DNA of 64,000 nt from Cerasibacillus terrae (GTDB taxonomy: Bacteria > Bacillota > Bacilli > Bacillales > Amphibacillaceae). The stretch is from assembly GCF_008039555.1 (NCBI RefSeq), contig NZ_VDUW01000003.1:238401-302400 (forward strand), given 5' to 3'. Position 1 is the first letter of the stretch, and each line of letters starts with the position of its first letter. Below are positions 16,364-24,606 of the stretch, piece after piece. The notes beneath the pieces are model-generated. The model had not been told where the DNA came from. It did no database searches and saw nothing but the letters and a program-made list of their open reading frames with translations. The position numbers were made by a program, and so were the translations under genes.

Positions 16364-18292
16364 CTATTTTAAAAGACGCAATCCATTGAGGATAACTAAA
16401 ATGGTACTTCCCTCATGACCAATGACACCGAGTGGCAAGTCAATGATTTGGAAAAAGTTTGAAATAATTAAGATCCCAATGACAGATAAGGAAAAGATTA
16501 TATTTTGTTTGACTACACGATTCATCCGGGAAGATAGATCAATGGCACTTGTGATTTTCTCAAGGTCATTTTTCATTAAGACTACATCAGCTGTTTCTAA
16601 AGCAACGTCTGTTCCTTCTCCCATTGCTATACCCGTATTTGCTGTTGCAAGGGCTGGGGCATCATTAATCCCATCTCCAACCATTGCTACATTTCCATGT
16701 TTTTCTTCGAGTTTTTTAATATAATTTACCTTTTCTTCAGGAAGACAGCTTGCAATATAACGGTCTATTCCAGCTTCCTCTGCTATAGCTTTAGCTGTTA
16801 GTTCATTGTCTCCTGTAAGCATGACAGGTTCAATGCCTTTGTTCTTTAATAATTCGATAGCTTTTTTGGCTGACTCTCGAACTGTATCTTTTAAAGCGAA
16901 GACAGCAACAATTTCTTCATTTGCTTTTGCGCAAACAATTGTTTTTCCTTCATTCGCCAAATCTTGGGCAATTCCATTATGAAAATCTTTTGCCAAATCT
17001 TCACCAACAAAATTCATATTTCCAATTTCCCATTTGACTCCGTCTACAAATCCTGTAACACCTTTTCCACTGACGGTTTTCATATCATCTACAAAGATAT
17101 TTTCTTGATTAAGTGCTTTTTCACCGTATGCTGTTATAGCAAGTGCTAATGGATGTGTTGATTCCTTCTCAATTGCAGCAACCGTTGCTATAATCTCATC
17201 TTCTGCCATTTTCTCTGTAAAATACGCATCCGTTACTACTGGTGTTCCGTTTGTTAATGTTCCTGTTTTATCAAAAGCAATGGCTTTTAGGTTTCCTAAA
17301 TTTTCAATGTGTACGCCACCTTTGAATAAAACACCGTGTTTGGCACTATTTGAAATGGCTGATAAAGTTGCGGGCATGATGGATGCTACCAATGCACATG
17401 GTGATGCTACAACAAGTAATACCATTGCACGATAAATACTTTCACTTAACGTCCACCCAAATAGAAAATAAGGTAGAAACATCATAATCGCTACAACAAG
17501 TAGCACTATCTTTACGTAAGTACCTTCAAAACGCTCGATAAATAATTGTGATGGAGATTTCTCATCTTGTGCAGATTGAACCATATTAATGATTTTTTGG
17601 AATAATGTCTCACTTGCTGGTTTTGTAATCTTAACAGTAATCGTTCCATCTAACGCGACTGTACTTGCATATACATCTTCATTTGTTTGCCTTTGTACAG
17701 GGATAGATTCCCCTGTAATGGCACGTTCATCAATAGAAGTAGCCCCTCTAATAATGGTTCCATCAGCAGGGATACGCTCACTTGCTCGTACAAGAATTAT
17801 GTCATCAACTGATAATTCGGAAGCTGGAATGATTTGTTCTTTGCCATCTTTAATTAATGTGGCATGCTCTGGTTGTAAGTCCATTAATGATGAAATTTCT
17901 TTATTACTTTTATTTAATGTATATGTTTCTAATGCACCAGATAAAGCAAAGATGAAGATCAGAACAGCGCCTTCTGTCCAATAACCTATAACGGCTGAAC
18001 CAATTGCTGCAAGAATCATTAATAATTCGACATTTAATTCTTTATCAGCAATCGTATCTTCAATCCCTTCTTTAGCCTTAGCAAATCCACCAATCACAAA
18101 GGCTGCTAAGTGTAGAATAACGAATAAAGAATGCGGAATACTTCCTTTGTATAACCAAGCAATTAATACAATCAATCCACTTAATAAAGCTGCAATTAAT
18201 TCTAGGTGTGGCTGTATTCTTTCGAAAAAACTGTTTCTATTTTCTTGCCCTTGAGAATTCTCAGGTACAAACTCACATGTTTTGATTTCCAT
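16364..18292 (-). CDS. zosA: Metal-transporting P1B-type ATPase, ZosA-like
   Basis: Membrane ATPase for a divalent metal (Zn/Cd/Co class). Visible features: TGES actuator motif (about 193-196), metal-site SPC (297-299), phosphorylation site D341 in FDKTGTLT, an HP motif in STHPLA, GDGINDAPALA, and the C-terminal HEGSTILVILNGLRLL typical of CadA/ZosA. There is no N-terminal HMA domain or CXXC. The 642-residue length suits B. subtilis ZosA. ATG 18292 is preferred, with GGAGGT 7-8 bases upstream; the ATG at 18307 would contain that site. An exact PerR box lies 112-126 bp upstream, as expected for ZosA, which is PerR-controlled in B. subtilis. Confidence 0.85.
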   Translation of the reverse strand: MEIKTCEFVPENSQGQENRNSFFERIQPHLELIAALLSGLIVLIAWLYKGSIPHSLFVILHLAAFVIGGFAKAKEGIEDTIADKELNVELLMILAAIGSAVIGYWTEGAVLIFIFALSGALETYTLNKSNKEISSLMDLQPEHATLIKDGKEQIIPASELSVDDIILVRASERIPADGTIIRGATSIDERAITGESIPVQRQTNEDVYASTVALDGTITVKITKPASETLFQKIINMVQSAQDEKSPSQLFIERFEGTYVKIVLLVVAIMMFLPYFLFGWTLSESIYRAMVLLVVASPCALVASIMPATLSAISNSAKHGVLFKGGVHIENLGNLKAIAFDKTGTLTNGTPVVTDAYFTEKMAEDEIIATVAAIEKESTHPLALAITAYGEKALNQENIFVDDMKTVSGKGVTGFVDGVKWEIGNMNFVGEDLAKDFHNGIAQDLANEGKTIVCAKANEEIVAVFALKDTVRESAKKAIELLKNKGIEPVMLTGDNELTAKAIAEEAGIDRYIASCLPEEKVNYIKKLEEKHGNVAMVGDGINDAPALATANTGIAMGEGTDVALETADVVLMKNDLEKITSAIDLSSRMNRVVKQNIIFSLSVIGILIISNFFQIIDLPLGVIGHEGSTILVILNGLRLLK

Positions 18293-18310
18293 TATCAATA
18301 CCTCCATTTT

Positions 18311-18337
18311 AAATGATAATAATAATTGTTATCATTT
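18311..18337. promoter_or_regulatory. Fur-family-like palindrome upstream of zosA
   Basis: 13-1-13 palindrome with AAATGATAA arms around AATAATT, 19 bases upstream of the zosA start. It matches 16 of 19 positions of the classical Fur box and may bind Fur, Zur or PerR. Confidence 0.65.
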
Positions 18338-18378
18338 AGCTTAATTTTCTGCAAAACACTGATAATATTGTTTTTGAC

Positions 18379-18401
18379 TAAATGATAATCTTTATCATTT
18401 A
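18379..18401. promoter_or_regulatory. Second TGATAA-type palindrome upstream of zosA
   Basis: Perfect 10-base arms TAAATGATAA (18379-18388) and TTATCATTTA (18392-18401) around TCT. Same half-site as 18311-18337; probably the same regulator. Confidence 0.6.
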
Positions 18402-18403
18402 GA

Positions 18404-18418
18404 TTATAATCATTATAA
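18404..18418. promoter_or_regulatory. PerR box, exact consensus
   Basis: TTATAATCATTATAA matches the Bacillus PerR consensus TTATAATNATTATAA at every defined position. It lies between zosA and the divergent OsmC gene; zosA is the likelier target because B. subtilis zosA belongs to the PerR regulon. perR itself is at 61830-62276. Confidence 0.8.
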
Positions 18419-18589
18419 ATTACTACTCATTATTATAAAGTGTTTAAATGAAATGTCAAGCTAAACTCCTTAAAATCTGTGTCAGTTGTGTTAGAAGGTC
18501 TGTGAGGTTTAGTGTAATTTACATGTAGCCTCTTTATGAAAAAGTAGATATAATTTACATTAACCAATCATTGAAAGGAGAGAATGACT

Positions 18590-18982
18590 TTGGAGTTTAA
18601 ATCAGAAGAAAATGGGATGAGTATTGAGTTAGAATATGGAAAGCTAAATATTTCTGGAAATGCTGATAATGGATTCCGTCCTTTTCAGTTACTTGTTGCT
18701 TCAATTGCAAGCTGTAGTGCAATGGTATTTCGGAAAATTTTAACAAAGCAACGTATTTCAATCGATGACTTAAAAGTTACAGCCGAAGTGGAAAGAAATG
18801 AGGAAGAGGCAAATCGAGTGGAACGAATGACCCTATCATTTGTTGTTTATGGTAACCAATTAAATGAAAAAAGGTTGCAGAAGAACTTAATGCTTGCTCG
18901 GAAAAACTGTGCTATGATTCGTTCTGTTGAAGGAAGTATTGATATCCAAGAAACGCTCCTAATTGTAAACACAACAAATTAA
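18590..18982 (+). CDS. OsmC-family peroxiredoxin-like protein
   Basis: About 130 residues with the OsmC/Ohr alpha+beta fold pattern. The two reactive cysteines are in IASCSAMVFRKIL and ARKNCAMIRSVEGSI, with PFQLLVASIAS in between as in the family. It may reduce organic or peroxide substrates or act on sulfur species. AAAGGAG sits 9 bases before TTG 18590 but only 3 before ATG 18584, so TTG is preferred. A TATAAT at 18549-18554 may be its -10. It is divergent from PerR-linked zosA, so shared oxidative-stress control is plausible. Confidence 0.8.
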   Translation: MEFKSEENGMSIELEYGKLNISGNADNGFRPFQLLVASIASCSAMVFRKILTKQRISIDDLKVTAEVERNEEEANRVERMTLSFVVYGNQLNEKRLQKNLMLARKNCAMIRSVEGSIDIQETLLIVNTTN

Positions 18983-19124
18983 CACCCAGTCTGGATTAAA
19001 AGAAGCAATTCTCAATCTAAATTTTCCACGTTCAAAGGTGTAAAATCGAAATTACTTTAAATAGAAAAGTGTATAAAAGTTTACTTTTAGAAGAAGATAA
19101 AGGCAAAAAGAGAGGGTTGTATAA

Positions 19125-19934
19125 ATGAAAAAATACATTCGTTTTGGAATTGCTCTTTTTGCCTTTTTATTTGTTTTATTTTCTCAAAATCATTTCCTTG
19201 TAGAAGCAAAAGAAAAAAAGCAAAAAGCGGCAAATGAATATACAGTACCAAATCATGTTTTAAATATCTCAAAGGAAAATACATTTCCAAATACAAGCGA
19301 AGATCAAGAGATTGTCGAACCAAGCGAAGCAACAAAGAAATTAATAAAAGAAGCAAAAATTTCAATCGAGAATCCAGATTTAATTAAGATGCTTAATGAG
19401 ACAACCATAAAACCATCACCAATTGCTATAGGATATAGGGGAATGGTTTTTTTAGGAAGATGGGCATTAAATTATGATTCAAAAGAGACCTCGACCAATT
19501 GGGAATACCAAAAAATAAATAAAAATGAATTAAATAACCAAGGTAGTGATGAATCCCAAAAAATTAGTTATCACCAAGAAGAGCAAAAAGAAATCAAAGG
19601 GGCACTGACTAATAAAATTGCAAAACCTGAACAAATTAAGCAAATGATGCTATTAAAAGCAAAAGAAAAAACAAAGCTCCCTCTTTCCTATCAAACGACA
19701 ATCGGAAAAGGAACAAAAAAAGACCAAACATATGCAGTTCCTACCGATAAATATGGCTATTTACATGCATATTCCCCAGCAATAAGTGAAAAAGGGCAAG
19801 TAACGTTTGGAGAAGTATATATCCAATTAAAAGGATCGAAAAAGAAAATCATTATAAAAAATGTTACAAAACAAGGAATCGGAGCGTGGATACCAATTCA
19901 AGATCATGTATCCTTTTCATTTCAATTAAGATAA
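19125..19934 (+). CDS. yfkD: YfkD family secreted protein
   Basis: 269 residues with an N-terminal signal peptide (residues 1-28, MKKYIRFGIALFAFLFVLF then EAKEKK). It is conserved in Bacillaceae and of unknown function. Matches to B. subtilis YfkD are dense: YTVPNHVLNISKENT, MLNETTIKPSPIAIGYR, GALTNKIA, and the C-terminal QGIGAWIPIQDHVSF. Located near yfkJ-I-H as in B. subtilis, with zosA and the OsmC gene intervening. GAGAGGG precedes the ATG. Confidence 0.88.
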   Translation: MKKYIRFGIALFAFLFVLFSQNHFLVEAKEKKQKAANEYTVPNHVLNISKENTFPNTSEDQEIVEPSEATKKLIKEAKISIENPDLIKMLNETTIKPSPIAIGYRGMVFLGRWALNYDSKETSTNWEYQKINKNELNNQGSDESQKISYHQEEQKEIKGALTNKIAKPEQIKQMMLLKAKEKTKLPLSYQTTIGKGTKKDQTYAVPTDKYGYLHAYSPAISEKGQVTFGEVYIQLKGSKKKIIIKNVTKQGIGAWIPIQDHVSFSFQLR

Positions 19935-19937
19935 TCG

Positions 19938-19978
19938 AAAGGCATATTCCATTTTCTAATATAGGAATATGCCTTTTT
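19938..19978 (+). terminator. Intrinsic terminator of yfkD
   Basis: Perfect 13-base arms AAAGGCATATTCC (19938-19950) and GGAATATGCCTTT (19964-19976), then TT. Confidence 0.85.
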
Positions 19979-20003
19979 AAATACTTACAAGTTTTTTGAT
20001 AAA

Positions 20004-20660
20004 CGAAACAGAGGAAATTTGCAAAAACGGTAACGGTGGGGCTTCCCGCGTGCCCGAAACAGAGTAAATTTGCAAAAACGGTAACGGTGGGGCTTCCCGC
20101 GTGCCCGAAACAGAGGAAAATCCCAAGAACGGTAACGCTGGAATCCCCAGCGTGCCCGAAACAGAGGAAATTTGCAAAAACGGTAACGCTGGAATCTCCC
20201 GCGTGCCCGAAACAGAGTAAATTTGCAAAAACGGTAACGCTGGAATCTCCCGCGTGCCCGAAACAGAGTAAATTTGCAAAAACGGTAACGCTGGCTTCCC
20301 GCGTGCCCGAAACAGAGAGAAATCCCAAAAACGGTAACGGTGGGGCTTCCCGCGTGCCCGAAACAGAGGAAAATCCCAAGAACGGTAACGCTGGAATCTC
20401 CCGCATGCCCGAAACAGAGGAAATTTGCAAAAACGGTAACGCTGGAATCCCCAGCGTGCCCGAAACAGAGAGAAATTCCAAAAACGGTAACGCTGGAATC
20501 TCCCGCGTGCCCGAAGCAGAAAGAAATCCCAAAAAACGGTAACGCGGCAATTCCCGCGTGCCCGAAACAGAGAGAAATCCCAAAAACGGTAACGCTGGAA
20601 TCCCCAGCGTGCCCGAAACAGAGAGAAATTCCAAAAACGGTTACACGCGGCTACTTCTCT
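20004..20660. repeat. 51-bp tandem array 1 (about 13 units)
   Basis: Contiguous units of 51 bp (one of 49, one of 52). In each, GGTAACG is followed 13 bases later by CGTGCCC, and these flank a hairpin such as ACGCTGG-aatc-CCAGCGT. Units vary mainly in the stem and in the AAACAGAG...TTTGCAAAAAC link. Because 51 is divisible by 3, several frames stay open on both strands with 17-residue repeats, but there are no ribosome sites and base composition is unlike the neighbours, so I treat them as non-coding. It lies directly after the yfkD terminator. Confidence 0.9.
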
Positions 20661-20744
20661 GAGCACATTTATCATACAAGATAATAAAATTGTTTGTTTA
20701 AATGCCACTAAAATTAGATAACCCGCTTTAATTTTAAAACATTA

Positions 20745-20773
20745 TTGACAATCATCCTTTAATACTTTATCAT
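20745..20773 (+). promoter_or_regulatory. SigA promoter of the YuiF-like permease
   Basis: TTGACA (20745-20750), 17-base spacer, TATCAT (20768-20773), 50 bases before the start codon. Confidence 0.7.
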
Positions 20774-20822
20774 ATTAAAGTAACAGAGAAAAAGAGAGCA
20801 AGATTTTTAGGGGGAGAAAATA

Positions 20823-22133
20823 ATGGAATGGGTTGTCATCATATCTGTTTTAGTTATGACCATATTAAGTTTGTTACGGGTTAATGTTATTATATCTATT
20901 ATTATTGCGGCCCTTACAGCAGGGTTGATGTCTGGATTATCACTTGTAGAGTCCATTGATATGCTTGTCGGTGGAATGGGAGGACAGGCAAATACGGCAC
21001 TTAGTTATATTTTACTTGGTGCATTTGCCGTTGCAATTAGTTACACAGGAATTACTACGATTTTAGTAAATTATTTAATTCGAATGTTAACTGGAAAAAA
21101 GACGATGCTTGTTTTAACTTTAGCAGGTGTTGCCTCGCTTTCACAAAACTTAGTTCCTGTTCATATTGCATTTATTCCCATTTTGATTCCACCATTATTA
21201 AAGGTTTTTGATGAAATGCGTTTAGACCGACGTGCAGTGGCAACAGCTTTGACCTTTGGGCTTAAAACACCATATATGGTTGTTCCAGCAGGGTTTGGTT
21301 TAATTTTCCACGAAACGATTGTAAATGGAATGACTCAAAATGGAGTAGATTTTTCCATGAAAGAAGCAGCCTTATCCATGATTATCCCAGGTGTTGGAAT
21401 GCTTGTTGGACTATTAATTGCTGTATTTATTACCTATCGAAAAGATCGTGATGCAATACCTGGAGCAGGTGGTGCGGCTAGCACGATAAATATAGATGAA
21501 ACAAAAGAAATAACGTTTAATCGCCAACATGCGTTTACAATTATTGCAATTATTGCTGCTTTAGTTGTACAAATTATTACTGAAAATTTAATTGCTGGAG
21601 CATTGACTGGACTCATTTTCATGTTTTTATTTATTGTTGTACCATTTAAAGACGGAGACAGAATCGTTGCTGAAGGTGTAGCAATGATGGGAACAATTGC
21701 TTTTGTGATGTTAGTTGCTAGCGGATTTGGTGATATTTTAAAAGAAACAGGTGCTGTTACCGCTCTAGTTGAGGCATCAGCAGGCCTATTGGATGGCAAT
21801 AAAGCAATCATTTCACTCATTCTTTTATTGGTTGGTTTAGTAATTACAATTGGAATTGGTTCATCATTTGGAACAATCCCAATCATAGCAGCTTTATTTG
21901 TGCCTATTTTAACAACTGCGGGTTTCTCACCACTGGCAACTGCAACATTAATCGGAACAGCCGGAGCATTAGGGGATGCAGGTTCACCAGCATCCGATAG
22001 TACACTTGGTCCGACATCAGGTTTAAATGCGGATGGTAAACATAATCATATTTGGGATACTTGTGTACCTACATTTATTCACTTTAATATTCCATTATTT
22101 ATATTTGGTTGGATTGCATCGTTAATATTATAA
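20823..22133 (+). CDS. Na+/H+ antiporter family permease, YuiF-like
   Basis: 436-residue polytopic membrane protein of the NhaC/ion-transporter superfamily. About eleven hydrophobic segments, with the conserved SQNLVPVHIAFIPILIPP (about 110-127), FGLKTPYMVVPAGFG and C-terminal LGDAGSPASDSTLGPTSGLNADG blocks seen in B. subtilis YuiF, which is annotated as a putative amino-acid transporter or Na+/H+ antiporter. AGGGGGAG precedes the ATG. Monocistronic, with a strong promoter and terminator. The substrate is not predictable. Confidence 0.8.
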   Translation: MEWVVIISVLVMTILSLLRVNVIISIIIAALTAGLMSGLSLVESIDMLVGGMGGQANTALSYILLGAFAVAISYTGITTILVNYLIRMLTGKKTMLVLTLAGVASLSQNLVPVHIAFIPILIPPLLKVFDEMRLDRRAVATALTFGLKTPYMVVPAGFGLIFHETIVNGMTQNGVDFSMKEAALSMIIPGVGMLVGLLIAVFITYRKDRDAIPGAGGAASTINIDETKEITFNRQHAFTIIAIIAALVVQIITENLIAGALTGLIFMFLFIVVPFKDGDRIVAEGVAMMGTIAFVMLVASGFGDILKETGAVTALVEASAGLLDGNKAIISLILLLVGLVITIGIGSSFGTIPIIAALFVPILTTAGFSPLATATLIGTAGALGDAGSPASDSTLGPTSGLNADGKHNHIWDTCVPTFIHFNIPLFIFGWIASLIL

Positions 22134-22145
22134 ATCGATGAACAC

Positions 22146-22185
22146 TCACCTTTTTCTGTTTTTTATAGAAAAGGGTGATTTTTTT
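22146..22185 (+). terminator. Intrinsic terminator of the YuiF-like gene
   Basis: TCACCTTTTTCT (22146-22157) pairs with AGAAAAGGGTGA (22167-22178) with one G-U, followed by seven Ts. Confidence 0.85.
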
Positions 22186-22297
22186 GGTTGAAATACAAAT
22201 TTATTTTTTTATCTTAGAACAGAGATTCAGCTAGAATCACTCTGAAAATTGTTCACTGATATTATTTTTAGAATCCCATAATGCTGCCTATTACTAG

Positions 22298-23258
22298 ATT
22301 CAAGCAGATGAGCTTGGCAATTGGGAAGATTGGCGAACATTAGGAGAAGAAATTCGTACACATACATTAAATAATATTGATTTTTATTTGGAACAATTAA
22401 GTGAACAGGTGGCAAAAAGGGGTGGGCATGTATTTTTTGCTCAAACGGCTGAAGATGCCAATCAATATATCCAAAATATAGTTAAAGAAAAAGAGGCAAA
22501 AAAGATAGTAAAATCAAAATCCATGGTGACAGAAGAGATTGGTTTAAATAAAGCATTACAAGAAGTAGGAGCAGAAGTAGTTGAATCTGATTTAGGAGAA
22601 TGGATTTTACAATTAGATGAAGACCCACCATCTCATATTGTTACACCAGCTCTCCATAAAAACAAAGAACAAATCCGAGAAACGTTTTCCCAAAAACGAA
22701 ACTATAAAAACTCAGAGAAGCCAGAAGAACTTGCTTTGTTTGCGCGCGAACAGTTGCGACAGGACTTTTTATCATGTGATATTGGAATTACAGGGTGGAA
22801 ACTCTGTCGTGGCATCCAATGATGAGAGAAATGAACAGTATCATTTAACGGATTTTTATCAAAAATTGCAAAAAAATGGACATGAAGTTCATCTCTGGAA
22901 CGAAAAGGACGGAAAAGGTAATCAAATATTCGCTGAAAGGGCAGATGTTGGAATTTCCTTTAGTGATATTACACTTGCTGAATCAGGTACGGTTACTTTG
23001 TTTATCGATAAGTATCATGGACGTTCTATCAGTCTTATGCCTAAAGCATATATAGCGATAATTCCTAAAAGTACAATTGTACCGAGAATGACTCAAGCAA
23101 CAAAGGCAATTCATGAAAAACAGCAACACGAAAATAACGTACCATCCTGTGTTAGTTTTGTCACAGGGCCAAGCAACAGTGCTGATATTGAAATGAATCT
23201 AATTGTAGGTGTTCATGGTCCAATTCATGTGACATATATTGTTGTGACAGATGCTTAA
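22298..23258 (+). pseudogene. lutB'-'lutC fusion remnant (lactate utilisation)
   Basis: The first half (22298-about 22795) encodes a 5'-truncated LutB N-terminal region: [54 protein letters not shown] and [20 protein letters not shown]. At CDIGITG the reading shifts by one base into [42 protein letters not shown]-like IIPKSTIVPRMTQA, and GPSNSADIEMNLIVGVHG, which is the C-terminal two-thirds of LutC. An internal deletion has therefore removed the LutB Fe-S cluster domain and the LutC N-terminus, and there is no start codon with a ribosome site. lutA is absent upstream. Confidence 0.85.
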
Positions 23259-23302
23259 GTGATAAACATGATTACTAAATCAATTAGAATGGATGAATGA
23301 AA

Positions 23303-23395
23303 ATGCTAAATGGGGAAATAAAAGCTAAATTAGTGGATATTGTTGGGAAAGAAAATGTGGAAGATAATAATGCTAGTTTATTGGCCTATTCCTAA
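23303..23395 (+). pseudogene. glcD/FAD-linked oxidase N-terminal stub
   Basis: An ATG at 23303 opens 30 codons (LNGEIKAKLVDIVGKENV then LLAYS) that resemble the first residues of glycolate/D-lactate oxidase subunit GlcD, and then hits a stop. The remaining 400-odd residues of the FAD-binding enzyme are missing. Its position after the lut remnant suggests that a whole hydroxyacid-oxidation locus has decayed here. Confidence 0.6.
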
Positions 23396-23438
23396 ATTAT
23401 TAAAAGCAATTGATGGTGTGGAATATGTAGTTATGGTA

Positions 23439-23476
23439 ACTCACCCTAACCTAGATAAAGAAGGGTGAGTATTTTT
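23439..23476 (+). terminator. Terminator left behind by the decayed lut/glcD locus
   Basis: ACTCACCCT (23439-23447) pairs with AGGGTGAGT (23462-23470), followed by ATTTTTAT. No intact gene precedes it. Confidence 0.75.
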
Positions 23477-23535
23477 ATGCTCTATTGTATAAATCCATCA
23501 ACAAAGGGAAACGTAAGAAAAAATAGAGAGGACAG

Positions 23536-24324
23536 ATGATTTTGCAAATACGAAGATTCTTGTTATTTTTTACTTTATTTGTCTTTCTACTTCCTCAAGA
23601 TATGACATATGCATATGGTTGGGGATACAAGAAAAATACAGATCATACGGTACCTGATGTTGGTAAATACGGGGATATCATTAAGGATTATAACGCATAT
23701 TATGCAGACCACTCTGGTGAAAAAAATATATACGTAACCTTTGATAATGGCTATGAACAAGGGTATACAGATGCTATTTTGGATATATTGAAAAAGGAAA
23801 AAGTACCGGCCACTTTCTTTGTTACTGGGCATTATGTTGAAAGTGCGCCAGAACTCATTCAACGGATGGCAAATGAAGGCCATATTATAGGGAATCATTC
23901 CTATACACACCCTGACTTTACAACAATGTCCAAACAAACAATAAAAAAAGAATTAGATACATTAGAAAAAGCGGTACAAGAAATAACAAATACGGATTAT
24001 CAAATGCAATACTTACGTCCACCACGTGGGACATTTAATGATAATACATTAAAATGGTCATCAGAGTTAGGGTATATTCATGTTTTTTGGTCAATTGCTT
24101 TTAAAGATTGGCATACAGAGGGGCAGAAAGGATGGAAATATGCTTATAAAGAAGTAATGGATCAAATTCATCCCGGAGCAATTCTTCTTCTTCATGCTGT
24201 ATCCTCTGATAACGCAGAAGCACTCGAACAAATTATAAAAGATTTAAAAGAACAAGGCTATACATTTAAAAGTTTAGATGATTTAGTTATAAAGGATCAA
24301 TTACCTCATTTTATGAATTGGTAG
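23536..24324 (+). CDS. pdaA: Delta-lactam-biosynthetic peptidoglycan deacetylase PdaA
   Basis: Secreted NodB-fold deacetylase needed for muramic delta-lactam formation in spore cortex. It has an N-terminal signal peptide (about 1-26) and the catalytic motif YVTFDNGYE with D70-N71, where PdaA enzymes characteristically have DNG rather than DDG. Zinc histidines H121 and H125 are in GNHSYTHPD, followed by LRPPRGTF, SIAFKDW and GAILLLHAVS. 262 residues versus 263 in B. subtilis. GAGAGG lies 4 bases before ATG 23536 and 10 before TTG 23542, so the true start is uncertain. Its presence implies sporulation. Confidence 0.92.
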   Translation: MILQIRRFLLFFTLFVFLLPQDMTYAYGWGYKKNTDHTVPDVGKYGDIIKDYNAYYADHSGEKNIYVTFDNGYEQGYTDAILDILKKEKVPATFFVTGHYVESAPELIQRMANEGHIIGNHSYTHPDFTTMSKQTIKKELDTLEKAVQEITNTDYQMQYLRPPRGTFNDNTLKWSSELGYIHVFWSIAFKDWHTEGQKGWKYAYKEVMDQIHPGAILLLHAVSSDNAEALEQIIKDLKEQGYTFKSLDDLVIKDQLPHFMNW

Positions 24325-24341
24325 ATAATATTATTCAAGTG

Positions 24342-24392
24342 AAAGGAATATCTGATAATTCAAATATTTTATCAGATATTCCTTTTTTTAAA
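24342..24392 (+). terminator. Intrinsic terminator of pdaA
   Basis: Perfect 17-base arms AAAGGAATATCTGATAA (24342-24358) and its complement (24369-24385), followed by TTTT. Confidence 0.9.
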
Positions 24393-24493
24393 GCTTCAAT
24401 AAGGAATCAAAAGCCCTATTAACAAGCTGTTTCTAGTATAAATGTTCACCAATTCACAAATAATTCATAAACCGTAAAAAATACCGTTCCAGG

Positions 24494-24535
24494 TGTGATT
24501 TAAATCACTTATAAAAACTTTCCAGTCAGTAAGAT
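24494..24535 (+). promoter_or_regulatory. Fnr box and -10 of the nos operon promoter
   Basis: TGTGATTTAAATCACT (24494-24509) matches the Fnr/Crp-type consensus TGTGA-N6-TCACA at 9 of 10 positions. Its centre (24501.5) is about 41 bp upstream of the start expected from the -10 TAAGAT (24530-24535), which is the geometry of a class II Fnr-activated promoter. This fits oxygen-limited expression of nitrous oxide respiration. Confidence 0.75.
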
Positions 24536-24606
24536 AAAAGTATACCTAAATATTTAAGGTATATGGTTGAAGACATGTTTTCAAAAACTTAAGGGAGGTT
24601 AAGTCA

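Noticed and set aside
16422..17984. Plus-strand frames inside zosA
   Set aside because: Shadow frames of a strongly supported P-type ATPase; no ribosome sites.
20004..20660. CRISPR array
   Set aside because: Units are contiguous and vary along their whole length; there are no unique spacers between constant repeats and no cas genes nearby.
19864..20708. Several long reading frames on both strands across the first 51-bp array (products with 17-residue repeats)
   Set aside because: They stay open only because 51 is a multiple of three; there are no ribosome binding sites, several frames are open at once, and composition differs from real genes here.
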